DNA from: Gammaproteobacteria bacterium | GTDB lineage: Bacteria; Pseudomonadota; Gammaproteobacteria; Steroidobacterales; JABDKV01 | Assembly: GCA_013003425.1 (NCBI GenBank) | Contig: JABDJB010000093.1 | Location: forward strand, 1-39,898 | Length of the DNA stretch: 39,898 bases | Reading direction: 5' to 3' | Shown here: piece after piece, positions 24,326 through 32,553 of the stretch | Layout of the letters: each line of letters starts with the position of its first letter | Numbering within the stretch: position 1 is the stretch's first letter | Notes under the pieces: model-generated | What the model was told of the DNA's origin: nothing | The model's input: only the letters and a program-made list of their open reading frames with translations | Database searches by the model: none | Translations under genes and position numbers: made by a program

Positions 24326-25308
24326 ATTCGCTGGTCACCGGCGCCACGGGTTTCATTGGTTCGGCAGTGGCACGTGCGCTGTTGACGGCAGGTCATCGCG
24401 TGCGGGTGATGATCCGTGCGACAAGTGACCGGCGCAATATCGACGGGCTGGACGTGGAAATAGTCGAGGCAGACCTGCTCGACCCGGATTCATTGCTGCA
24501 CGCGGTGGTCGGGATGGATTATGTTTTCCATGTTGCTGCTGATTACCGTCTGTGGGTGCCGGACCCGGAGCAGCTTTACCGCATCAATGTAACCGGCACG
24601 CGGGCGTTGCTCGAGGCGGCGCGGCTGGCCGATGTGCAACGCGTGGTGTTTACCAGCAGCGTTGCGACGCTGGGATTGAACGCGGACGGCACGCCGGCGG
24701 ACGAATCCACGCCGGTTTCCATCGATGACATGATCGGCCACTACAAGCGTTCAAAATTTCTCGGCGAAGAGCTGGCGCTGGAAGCGGCAGCAGCGGGGCT
24801 TGATGTAGTTATCGTCAACCCGTCCGCGCCGGTCGGGCCGCGTGATATCAAGCCAACCCCCACCGGCCAGATGATCATCGATGCGGCATCGGGCCGCATG
24901 CCGGTCTACGTCAATACCGGGCTGAATATCGTGCACGTCGACGACGTGGCCCATGGCCACCTGCTGGCAGCATCGGCGGGGTTGTCCGGCCGACGCTACA
25001 TACTTGGCTGTGAGAACATGAGCCTGGCAGACATTATCGGCACCGTGGCGAAAATGGCAGGCAAAAGATCACCGAGGTTCAGGATTCCGGTCGCCGCCGT
25101 AATGCCGGTGGCCTATGTGGCCGAGGGTATTGCGCGGCTGACCGGTCGCGCGCCGGCGGTGACGGTCGACGGTGTCAGGCTGGCGCGCAAGCACATGTAT
25201 TTTTCCAGCCAGCGCGCAGCGGATGAGCTGGGCTACCAGCCACGGCCGGCGCTGGATGCGTTGCGCGACGCGGTCGAGTGGTTCCGGCTGAACGGGTACC
25301 TGCATTGA
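24322..25308 (+). CDS. hpnA: Hopanoid-associated NAD(P)-dependent epimerase/dehydratase
   Basis: Extended short-chain dehydrogenase of 328 residues, called a hopanoid-associated sugar epimerase; the exact reaction is not settled. The Rossmann motif VTGATGFIGSAVA is at the N-terminus. The catalytic Ser is in FTSSVATLG and the YxxxK is in HYKRSK. NPSAPVGPRDIKPTPTG is characteristic of the hpnA group. Starts with ATG overlapping the hpnN stop; its TGA overlaps the TTG start of mvaD. Confidence 0.91.
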   Translation: MNSLVTGATGFIGSAVARALLTAGHRVRVMIRATSDRRNIDGLDVEIVEADLLDPDSLLHAVVGMDYVFHVAADYRLWVPDPEQLYRINVTGTRALLEAARLADVQRVVFTSSVATLGLNADGTPADESTPVSIDDMIGHYKRSKFLGEELALEAAAAGLDVVIVNPSAPVGPRDIKPTPTGQMIIDAASGRMPVYVNTGLNIVHVDDVAHGHLLAASAGLSGRRYILGCENMSLADIIGTVAKMAGKRSPRFRIPVAAVMPVAYVAEGIARLTGRAPAVTVDGVRLARKHMYFSSQRAADELGYQPRPALDALRDAVEWFRLNGYLH

Positions 25309-26282
25309 GCCAGGCAACCGCACGTGCGCATCCCAACATCGCCCTGGTCAAGTACTGGGGCAAGCGTGATGTCGATCTGAACCTGCCGGCAGTCGGCTCG
25401 ATCTCGGTCACCCTGGACAGCCTTTGCACAACGACGACCGTGCGCTTCGATGCCGGGCTCGATCAGGATGAATTCCGGCTCGATGGTGTGTGTGACGATG
25501 CAGCAACGAAACGCGTGTCGGCCTGTCTTGACCTGTTGCGCGGTCTGGCTGGCAATACCATGCGGGCAGAAATTTCCAGCACAAACAATTTTCCAACGGC
25601 AGCCGGGCTGGCATCGTCGGCATCGGGTTTTGCCGCTCTGGTTACGGCCGCTGCCGCTGCGCTGGGGCTGGAGCTGCGACGGGAAAAATTATCGGAGTTG
25701 GCACGACGTGGATCGGGATCTGCGGCGCGCTCACTGTTTGGCGGTTTTGTCGAGCTGCATCATGGCGATCAGGCCGACGGCAGCGACTGTGTCGCCGAGC
25801 CCCTGCTCGATGCGGGCGACTGGCCATTGGCGGTTACCGTCGGTGTAATCTCGCGGGCCGCCAAGGGGACAGGTTCGACCGACGGCATGGAGCTGACCCG
25901 TCACACCTCTCCTTATTACAGGCAATGGGTGGACGGGCAGGCCGGGGACCTGGCCGCGGCACGCACAGCCATCGAGCAGCGGGATTTTGCCCGGCTGGCC
26001 GATATCAGTGAATACAGCTGCCTGAAGATGCACGCGCTGGCGCTGGCGGCGCAGCCAGGTCTGCTCTACTGGCATCCGGCCACGGTGGCCGGCATCCACC
26101 GCGTTCGCGAGCTGCGCCGCAAGGGCCATGCGGTGTTTTTCACCATCGACGCCGGGCCGCAATTGAAAGTCATATCGCTGCCCGACGAAGTCGACACGGT
26201 AAGCTCAGCGTTGCGCGACCTCGACGGTGTCGTCGACGTGTTGCATACCGGCCTGGGTGCGGGGGCACAGGTTATTGACTGA
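25305..26282 (+). CDS. mvaD: Diphosphomevalonate decarboxylase
   Basis: ATP-dependent last step of the classical mevalonate pathway, turning mevalonate 5-diphosphate into IPP. 325 residues from a TTG start that overlaps the hpnA stop (TTGA). Family motifs: HPNIALVKYWGKRD with the conserved YWGK lysine, PAVGSISVTLD, the phosphate loop TAAGLASSASGFAAL, GSAARSLFGGFVEL and FFTIDAGPQLKVI, which carries the catalytic Asp. A start at an earlier in-frame ATG would only add out-of-family residues from the hpnA end. Part of a chain of overlapping genes. Confidence 0.95.
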   Translation: MSQATARAHPNIALVKYWGKRDVDLNLPAVGSISVTLDSLCTTTTVRFDAGLDQDEFRLDGVCDDAATKRVSACLDLLRGLAGNTMRAEISSTNNFPTAAGLASSASGFAALVTAAAAALGLELRREKLSELARRGSGSAARSLFGGFVELHHGDQADGSDCVAEPLLDAGDWPLAVTVGVISRAAKGTGSTDGMELTRHTSPYYRQWVDGQAGDLAAARTAIEQRDFARLADISEYSCLKMHALALAAQPGLLYWHPATVAGIHRVRELRRKGHAVFFTIDAGPQLKVISLPDEVDTVSSALRDLDGVVDVLHTGLGAGAQVID

Positions 26283-27246
26283 AACGGTTGCCAGTGCGCC
26301 CGGCAAGCTGATACTGCTCGGCGAGTACGCCGTGTTGGAAGGCGCCCCTGCCGTTGTGCTGGCAGTAGACCGTCATGCACGCGTTACGGTAAAGCACGGC
26401 GTCAGTCGTAACCGGATCGATGCGCCGCAGGCCGGCGCCACGGATATCGGTTTCAAAGTAACTGAAAATGGCACCGAGTTTGCCACGGCAGATCCGGCGC
26501 TGAGCGAACGGCTTGCGCTGGTGGGTACCGTGCTGGCAGCCGCGCGCCCCGCGTCTTCGCTGCATATTGTTACTGACACATCGGATTTTTATGACCACGG
26601 CGCAAAGATGGGTTTTGGCTCCAGCGCGGCACTGACCGTGGCGGCTTATGCAGCTCTGACGGCAAGGCGTCCGTCACTTGACCGCGTCGTGGAGCTGCAT
26701 CGCGCTGCGCAGCACGGTCGCGGCAGTGGTTGCGATGTTGCTGCGAGCCTCAATGGCGGGGTGCAGGCTTACCGTATTCGTGATGCGGTCGAGACGATGG
26801 CGCTGCAATTGCCCGCCGACCTGCACTGGCGGTGTGTCTGGACAGGCAAGTCTGCCTCGACAACCAGCTTCATCCGCGGACTGGAGCAGGCCGAGCATCG
26901 CCGCGCGGCGATGGCAGCCCTGACCGACAGCGCGCGCGCGCGGGTGGCGGAGCTCGGTGATACTGCGCAGTCCTGGGTGCATGCGATACAGGAGTTCACG
27001 ATTGATCTGCAGCATTTTGCACGGCAAACGGCGCTCCCGGTATTCGCTGGCGGGCATGAAGAGCTGATGGCCATCGGCGCCAGAGTTGGCGTGGTCTACA
27101 AGCCCAGCGGCGCGGGCGGCGGGGATATTGGCGTGGCGCTGAGCACGGACGGCGCGGCGATGGCCGCGTTCTCGGCCGCGCTGGACGGTGCCGGTGCACG
27201 TTTGCTGGACCCGGGCCTGGACCGGAACGGGCTGACGCTGGGCTGA
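26275..27246 (+). CDS. mvaK2: Phosphomevalonate kinase
   Basis: GHMP kinase that phosphorylates mevalonate 5-phosphate to the diphosphate. 323 residues from TTG at 26275, which overlaps mvaD by 8 bases and has AGG just upstream. I call it phosphomevalonate rather than mevalonate kinase from APGKLILLGEYAVLEG, KMGFGSSAALTVAAY, GSGCDVAASLNGG and the diagnostic WTGKSASTTSF; the last motif is KPSGAGGGDIG. A separate mevalonate kinase is fused to HMG-CoA reductase downstream, consistent with this split of roles. Confidence 0.88.
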   Translation: MTETVASAPGKLILLGEYAVLEGAPAVVLAVDRHARVTVKHGVSRNRIDAPQAGATDIGFKVTENGTEFATADPALSERLALVGTVLAAARPASSLHIVTDTSDFYDHGAKMGFGSSAALTVAAYAALTARRPSLDRVVELHRAAQHGRGSGCDVAASLNGGVQAYRIRDAVETMALQLPADLHWRCVWTGKSASTTSFIRGLEQAEHRRAAMAALTDSARARVAELGDTAQSWVHAIQEFTIDLQHFARQTALPVFAGGHEELMAIGARVGVVYKPSGAGGGDIGVALSTDGAAMAAFSAALDGAGARLLDPGLDRNGLTLG

Positions 27247-27306
27247 CTTCAGCTATCATTATCCCGAGCGCGCCGAACGGTGCGAACACGATGAACCGGA
27301 CAGAAC

Positions 27307-28398
27307 ATGAACGAACCCCAGCCAGCCCTGCAGCCTGACCCGCCTGCCGCCCCCGTTTCGGGAGCCGACGTGGCGCTGCAGGACGAGCTGCTGCCCGGCG
27401 TGTCACGCACCTTTGCACTTACCATTCCGCAGCTGCCTGAAAAGCTGCGGGTACCGGTCACCAATGCCTATTTGCTGTGCCGCATTGCCGACACCATCGA
27501 GGATGAGCCGGCGCTGAGCCCGCAGCAGAAGCGTCACTTTCACGCTCGCTTTGTCGCCGCCATGCGTGGTGACGAATCGGCATCGCAATTTGCCGGCGAG
27601 CTCCATCCGTTGCTGTCAGCCGCAACCATTGACGCTGAGCGCGAACTTATCCTGCACTCGCCACAGGTGTTGCACACAACACGCGCATTGCCGCCGCGCC
27701 AGCGTGCGGCGCTGGAACGCTGCGTCGCGATCATGTGCGAGGGAATGCCGCAATTCCAGCACGAGCAAAAGCAGGATGGTCTCGCCAGTCTGCGCGAGAT
27801 GGAACGCTATTGTTACTTTGTTGCCGGCGTGGTTGGCGAAATGCTTACCGAGTTGTTCTGTGACTACTCGGACGACATCGAGCTGCGGCGCGAAGAGTTG
27901 ATGAGCCTGGCGGTCGCATTCGGCCAGGGCCTGCAGATGACAAACATACTCAAGGACATCTGGGAAGATCGTGACCGCAATGCCTGCTGGTTGCCGCGTG
28001 ATGTGTTCGACGAGGCCGGTGTCGACATCAGCGACATGGATGACGCCGAAGCCGGTTCATTCGGCGAGGCAATAAACGAGCTCATCGGTGTCGCTCACGG
28101 TTGCCTGCGCAACGCACTGCAATATACCCAGCTGATTCCGTCGGCGGAGACCGGTATACGCCGATTCTGCCTGTGGGCTATCGGTATGGCCGTTCTCACG
28201 CTTCGAAAGATTCATCGCAATCCGGGCTTCAGTGCAGGGCAGGAGGTAAAAATCTCGCGCCGGGCGGTCAGGACGACTATATTGACCACGAACCTGGCGG
28301 TTCGCAGCAACGCCGCACTGAATATGGCCTTTGATCTGGCGGCCCGGGGCCTGCCGCTGGCCGATCGGGAGCGCTACGAGGCACTGACCGGCGGCTGA
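27307..28398 (+). CDS. Squalene synthase, eukaryote-like single-enzyme type
   Basis: Probably joins two farnesyl diphosphates head to head to presqualene diphosphate and reduces this to squalene, the hopanoid precursor. 363 residues. The first Asp-rich motif ADTIEDE (D62 to D66) resembles the DTLED of human squalene synthase. The second, TNILKDIWEDRDR (D217 to D221), continues into CWLPRDVF like the eukaryotic enzymes. YCYFVAGVVGEML matches the central YCxYVAGxVG motif. There is no C-terminal membrane helix. HpnC, HpnD and HpnE, the three-enzyme route of many hopanoid clusters, are absent here. Phytoene synthase is the main alternative. Confidence 0.84.
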   Translation: MNEPQPALQPDPPAAPVSGADVALQDELLPGVSRTFALTIPQLPEKLRVPVTNAYLLCRIADTIEDEPALSPQQKRHFHARFVAAMRGDESASQFAGELHPLLSAATIDAERELILHSPQVLHTTRALPPRQRAALERCVAIMCEGMPQFQHEQKQDGLASLREMERYCYFVAGVVGEMLTELFCDYSDDIELRREELMSLAVAFGQGLQMTNILKDIWEDRDRNACWLPRDVFDEAGVDISDMDDAEAGSFGEAINELIGVAHGCLRNALQYTQLIPSAETGIRRFCLWAIGMAVLTLRKIHRNPGFSAGQEVKISRRAVRTTILTTNLAVRSNAALNMAFDLAARGLPLADRERYEALTGG

Positions 28399-28495
28399 TC
28401 TATCCTGCGCCGGATGCATCGGCGCCCACGAATCGCCATAATAGCCGGCTGTTCCTGCTGCCGCCGGCAGCAACAAGGTCTGTCGAGGAGGCGAT

Positions 28496-30748
28496 ATGCA
28501 GACATCGCGGATTCCCCGCTTTTACAAGATGTCCGTCCCGGAAAGGGTGCGGGCAGTGCGTGACGTCGGGGTGCTCAATCGCGAGGACTATCGCGCGCTC
28601 TCCAGTGGCGACCACCTGCTGACGGTCAACCGTGCCGACAAGATGATCGAGAATGTCATCGGTGTCATGGGGTTGCCGGTCGGGCTGGGCCTTAACTTTG
28701 TCATCAACGGCAAGGAATACGTCGTGCCGCTGGTGGTCGAGGAACCGTCCATCGTCGCCGCGCTGAGCTCAGCGGCCAAGCTGGTCCGGCAATCCGGTGG
28801 TTTTGAGGTCGAGAGCACCGATCCGATACTGATCGGGCAGATCCAGGTAGTCGACCTGCAGCATCCGGCACGTGCCCGCCAGGCACTGCTCGACAACAAG
28901 CAGGAAATACTAAACCTCGCCAACAGCCTGCACCCGAACATGGTTGCGCGTGGCGGCGGCGCCAAGGATATGGAAGTTGTCATCCATGCCGGCGCCAGCG
29001 AGCAGCTCGGCGACATGGTGGTCGCGCATCTGCTGGTCGATACCCGCGATGCGATGGGCGCCAACCTGGTCAACACCATGTGCGAGGGCGTTGCCTCGCT
29101 GGTGGAAAAAATTACTGGCGGTCAGGTGTTCCTGCGCATTCTGTCCAACCTTGCCGATCGTTCGCTGGTAAAAGGCTATTGCAGCATTCCGGTCGAAAAT
29201 CTCAGCGGCAAGGGTTTTGACGGCGAACAGGTGCGTGACGGCATCATCCTGGCCAGCGAATTTGCTGCTGCCGACCCTTACCGTGCAGCAACACATAATA
29301 AAGGTGTCATGAACGGTATCGATGCAGTGGCGCTGGCAACCGGCAATGACTGGCGCGCGATCGAGGCCGGGGCACATGCCTACGCTGCGCGCGGCACGCA
29401 TTACGCATCGTTGTCTCGCTGGAGTCGCGGCGAAGATGGCGCCTTGCTGGGGCAGATCGAAATTCCTCTGAAGGTCGGCATTGTTGGCGGGCCGCTGGAA
29501 TCCAATCCCACGGTGGCGATGAACATGCGCATGCTCAACGTGCAGGGTGCACGCGAACTTGCCGAGGTAATGGGCGCAGTTGGCCTGGCACAGAACTTCT
29601 CGGCCCTGCGCGCGCTGGCAACAGAAGGAATTCAGGCCGGACACATGACGCTGCATGCACGCAGCGTGGCCACCGCGGCCGGTGCTCCACCTGAAGCCTT
29701 CGACACCGTGGTCGAGCGGCTGATCGAAAGCGGCACCATCAAGATATGGAAGGCCCGCGAGCTGGTCGACCAGGTTGCGAACCAATCGATCCCGGGTGAC
29801 AACTCCGGTTTTCAGCAGGTCGAGGCGAAAGACGCCAAGGCCGGCAACGGCAAGATAATCTTTCTTGGCGAACATTCGGTGGTTTATGGCCGCCACGCCA
29901 TCGCCGCACCGGTCGAGTTGGCAGTGCAGGCGCGGGTGCATGATTGCGACGATGGTGTGCACCTGGTGGTGCCGCGCTGGGGCGTGGAATATCGCATGCA
30001 CCAGGAAGCTGACAAGCGTCGCTCATTCGAAAAGCCGGCCGGTCTTATCCTCGACAAACTGGGGCTCAGCGGCCAGGCAATGCGTATCGAGGTATATCCC
30101 AACGTTCCGCGGGCGATGGGGCTGGGTGGTTCCGCTGCAACGGCGGTAGCGATTATTCGTGCGCTGGACGATCATTTCTCGCTTGGCCTGGACGAAAATG
30201 AAGTGAACCGGCTGGCCTACGAGAGTGAAAAAGTTGCTCACGGCATCCCGTCGGGTATCGACAACACCGTCGCCACCTTTGGCAAGACACTATTGTTTCG
30301 TCGCGGCGATCCGCCGCTCACGCAGGAATTGAACCTGCCGCACAAGATACCGGTCGTAATAGCCATGAGCGGTGTCGAGAGCCTGACTGCAAAAATGGTC
30401 GCGCGTGTGCGTGCGGCATGGGAGAACAATCAGAGTCTCTACGAGCGGATATTCGACGAGATCGATGCGCTGACGCTGCAGGCCGTTGATGCACTGAACA
30501 ATAACGACATCCAGCAGCTGGGCGAACTGATGAATATCAACCAGGGCTTGCTCAACGCCTTGCAGGTTTCATGCTGGGAGCTCGAAGAGCTGATACAGAT
30601 TGCGCGCGAAAACGGCGCTTCCGGCGCCAAGCTGACCGGCGGCGGTGGCGGTGGCTCGATTATTGCGGTTTGCCCGGACGACCCGCAGCGCGTTGTGAAG
30701 GCAATCCGCGATGCCGGTTACCAGGCGATGGAGGTCGAGATTGGCTGA
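28496..30748 (+). CDS. Fused class II HMG-CoA reductase / mevalonate kinase
   Basis: One 750-residue frame, no stop between domains. Residues 1 to ~428 are class II HMG-CoA reductase: ENVIGVMGLPVGLG (52-65), VEEPSIVAAL with Glu83, DTRDAMGANLVNTM (182-195), THNKG with Lys269, TGNDW with Asp285, and GHMTLHAR with His383; these match the Glu, Lys, Asp and His catalytic residues of the Pseudomonas mevalonii enzyme. A linker of about 20 residues follows. Residues ~450-750 are a GHMP mevalonate kinase: GKIIFLGEHSVVYG (452-465), RAMGLGGSAATAV (539-551), PSGIDN with the catalytic Asp589, and GAKLTGGGGGGS (710-721). The product would convert HMG-CoA to mevalonate and phosphorylate it. AGGAGG at 28486-28491 sits 4 bases before ATG. 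Both domains appear complete. Confidence 0.95.
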   Translation: MQTSRIPRFYKMSVPERVRAVRDVGVLNREDYRALSSGDHLLTVNRADKMIENVIGVMGLPVGLGLNFVINGKEYVVPLVVEEPSIVAALSSAAKLVRQSGGFEVESTDPILIGQIQVVDLQHPARARQALLDNKQEILNLANSLHPNMVARGGGAKDMEVVIHAGASEQLGDMVVAHLLVDTRDAMGANLVNTMCEGVASLVEKITGGQVFLRILSNLADRSLVKGYCSIPVENLSGKGFDGEQVRDGIILASEFAAADPYRAATHNKGVMNGIDAVALATGNDWRAIEAGAHAYAARGTHYASLSRWSRGEDGALLGQIEIPLKVGIVGGPLESNPTVAMNMRMLNVQGARELAEVMGAVGLAQNFSALRALATEGIQAGHMTLHARSVATAAGAPPEAFDTVVERLIESGTIKIWKARELVDQVANQSIPGDNSGFQQVEAKDAKAGNGKIIFLGEHSVVYGRHAIAAPVELAVQARVHDCDDGVHLVVPRWGVEYRMHQEADKRRSFEKPAGLILDKLGLSGQAMRIEVYPNVPRAMGLGGSAATAVAIIRALDDHFSLGLDENEVNRLAYESEKVAHGIPSGIDNTVATFGKTLLFRRGDPPLTQELNLPHKIPVVIAMSGVESLTAKMVARVRAAWENNQSLYERIFDEIDALTLQAVDALNNNDIQQLGELMNINQGLLNALQVSCWELEELIQIARENGASGAKLTGGGGGGSIIAVCPDDPQRVVKAIRDAGYQAMEVEIG
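30730..30735 (+). promoter_or_regulatory. Strong ribosome-binding site deciding the idi TTG start
   Basis: GGAGGT lies inside the last codons of the reductase-kinase gene and 5 bases before the TTG at 30741. It supports TTG initiation and translational coupling of idi. Confidence 0.75.
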
Positions 30749-31331
30749 CAGTACTGCAGCAGGCGGTTCTGCAGTCGTATCCAGCGAAGGTGAGCGGCTG
30801 ATCCTGGTCGACTCGCAGGACAACGAAATCGGTTTCGAGACCAAGGGTGCCGTCCATGACGGCGCCGGTCAGCTGCATCGCGCCTTTTCCCTGTTTATCT
30901 TCAATCGTCACGGCGAACTGCTGGTACAGCAGCGCAGCAAGGAGAAACGGTTGTGGCCATTGTTCTGGTCAAACAGCTGTTGCAGCCATCCGCGCGAAGG
31001 CGAGGAGATGGACGATGCCATCCACCGCCGTCTGCGCGAGGAGCTGGGGATGAAAAGCGAACTCAAATTCCTGTTTCGCTTTCGCTATCACGCCCAGTTT
31101 GGCGAGCTTGGTGCCGAGCATGAGTTTTGCTGGGTTTACATCGGTCGCAGCGACGATGAAGTTATCGTCAACGATAACGAAGTTGCCGATTGGCACTGGA
31201 CCAATATTGATGCGCTGAACCAGCATATGGGCGAAGAGCCGGAAGCGTTCACACCATGGTTTCGCATGGAGTGGGAGCGGATCAGTAATGAGTTCGGCCA
31301 TGAACTGGAGGCCATCACCAGCGAGCTATGA
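30741..31331 (+). CDS. idi: Isopentenyl-diphosphate isomerase, type 1
   Basis: Nudix-fold enzyme that interconverts IPP and dimethylallyl diphosphate, needed because the mevalonate route gives only IPP. 196 residues from a TTG start preceded by GGAGGT. The active-site Cys lies in SNSCCSHP, with the Nudix-like RRLREELGM and the catalytic Glu in AEHEFCWVY. KGAVHDGAGQLHRAFSLFIF is also standard for type 1. It overlaps the reductase-kinase gene by 8 bases and hpnH by 4 (ATGA). Confidence 0.95.
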   Translation: MADSTAAGGSAVVSSEGERLILVDSQDNEIGFETKGAVHDGAGQLHRAFSLFIFNRHGELLVQQRSKEKRLWPLFWSNSCCSHPREGEEMDDAIHRRLREELGMKSELKFLFRFRYHAQFGELGAEHEFCWVYIGRSDDEVIVNDNEVADWHWTNIDALNQHMGEEPEAFTPWFRMEWERISNEFGHELEAITSEL

Positions 31332-32440
31332 GCATCCCGGTTAAACAGCAGTGGATGGTTGGCAGCTACCTGCTGAAACAGAAGCTGAAAGGGAACAAAC
31401 GCTTTCCGCTGGTGCTGATGCTCGAACCGCTGTTCCAGTGCAACCTCGCCTGTGCCGGCTGCGGCAAGATCGATTACGACAAAGACATTTTGCAGCAGCG
31501 GGTCTCGGTTGCAGATGCGCTGCGCGCCGTTGACGAGTGTGGCGCACCGGTGGTTTCAGTCGCCGGTGGCGAACCACTGATTCACAAGGACCTGCCGCAG
31601 ATTATTAATGGCATCATCGAGCGCAGGAAGTTCGTTTATCTGTGTACCAACGCCATTCTGCTGCGCAAGAAAATTGACGACTATCAGCCGTCGCCGTTCC
31701 TGACTTTTTCTATCCACCTGGATGGTAACCGCAAGCGCCACGACGAGTCGGTGTGCCAGGTCGGCGTATTCGACAAGGCGGTGCTGGCTATTGATGAAGC
31801 AAGGCAGCGTGGTTTTCGTATCAACGTCAACTGCACACTGTTCAACGACGAAGATCCGCAGGATGTCGCTGAGTTTTTTGACCACGTCATGGCGATGGGC
31901 GTAGAAGGCGTGACGGTGTCACCGGGATACAGCTACCAGCATGCGCCGCGGCAGGATGTGTTTTTACAGCGTCGCAACAGCAAAGAGCTGTTTCGCGAGA
32001 TTTTCCGTCGCGGCAAAGGCCGCAAATGGCGCCTGAACCACTCCAGCCTGTTCAAGGATTTTCTTGCCGGCAACCAGGCCTATCAGTGCACGCCGTGGAG
32101 CAATCCCACCTACAACGTGTTCGGCTGGCAAAAACCATGCTACCTGCTGGTCGATGAAGGCTACGCCGACAGCTACGAAAAACTGATGGCTGAAACCGAC
32201 TGGGACGCTTACGGTACCGGTAACCACCCGAAATGCGACAACTGCATGGCGCACTGTGGCTACGAAGGCACCGCGGTCAATGACACCTTCGCGCATCCGC
32301 TCAAGGCGCTGAAGGCGGCACTGTTCGGACCACGCACCGAGGGCCCGATGGCGCCCGAGCTGCCGATCAACTACACCTCGCGGCCGGTTCCCGCCACCGC
32401 CATCCCGCTCGACAGCATCGGCGGCCGCGGCCGGGACTGA
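31328..32440 (+). CDS. hpnH: Adenosylhopane synthase, radical SAM
   Basis: Radical SAM enzyme that adds the 5'-deoxyadenosyl group to diploptene, the first step to C35 bacteriohopanepolyols. 370 residues. The iron-sulfur motif is CNLACAGC (Cys38, Cys42, Cys45). The C-terminal part carries CTPWSNPTYNVFGWQKPCYLL and the HPKCDNCMAHCGYEG cysteines of the DUF3463 tail, which together identify HpnH. Starts ATGA on the idi stop. A palindromic repeat follows 10 bases after the stop. Confidence 0.96.
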   Translation: MSIPVKQQWMVGSYLLKQKLKGNKRFPLVLMLEPLFQCNLACAGCGKIDYDKDILQQRVSVADALRAVDECGAPVVSVAGGEPLIHKDLPQIINGIIERRKFVYLCTNAILLRKKIDDYQPSPFLTFSIHLDGNRKRHDESVCQVGVFDKAVLAIDEARQRGFRINVNCTLFNDEDPQDVAEFFDHVMAMGVEGVTVSPGYSYQHAPRQDVFLQRRNSKELFREIFRRGKGRKWRLNHSSLFKDFLAGNQAYQCTPWSNPTYNVFGWQKPCYLLVDEGYADSYEKLMAETDWDAYGTGNHPKCDNCMAHCGYEGTAVNDTFAHPLKALKAALFGPRTEGPMAPELPINYTSRPVPATAIPLDSIGGRGRD

Positions 32441-32450
32441 ACCGCAGGAT

Positions 32451-32488
32451 GGGGACAGTACATGTATATGCATACATGTACTGTCCCC
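32451..32488. repeat. REP-like palindrome, copy 2, between hpnH and hpnM
   Basis: A perfect inverted repeat with 17-bp arms (GGGGACAGTACATGTAT at 32451-32467, its complement at 32472-32488) and an ATGC centre. It is the sister of the element at 2651-2688 and differs by one paired change in the arms plus one central base. It sits 10 bases after hpnH and 65 bases before hpnM. With no T run it is not a standard terminator, but in RNA it would fold into a stable hairpin that could affect hpnM expression or mRNA stability. Confidence 0.9.
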
Positions 32489-32553
32489 TCAGCTGAACCT
32501 CTGCCGGAATGACAACTCCAACGGAAAGGCCAGTCACTGGATGGCATTACACA

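Noticed and set aside
28910-30001. 363-codon frame antisense to the HMG-CoA reductase-kinase gene
   Set aside because: Shadow frame caused by GC-rich third positions; the plus strand holds intact catalytic motifs throughout.
32451-32488. Reading the palindrome as a rho-independent terminator of hpnH
   Set aside because: The stem is strong but no run of T follows on either strand, and the same element occurs where no transcript needs ending (2651).
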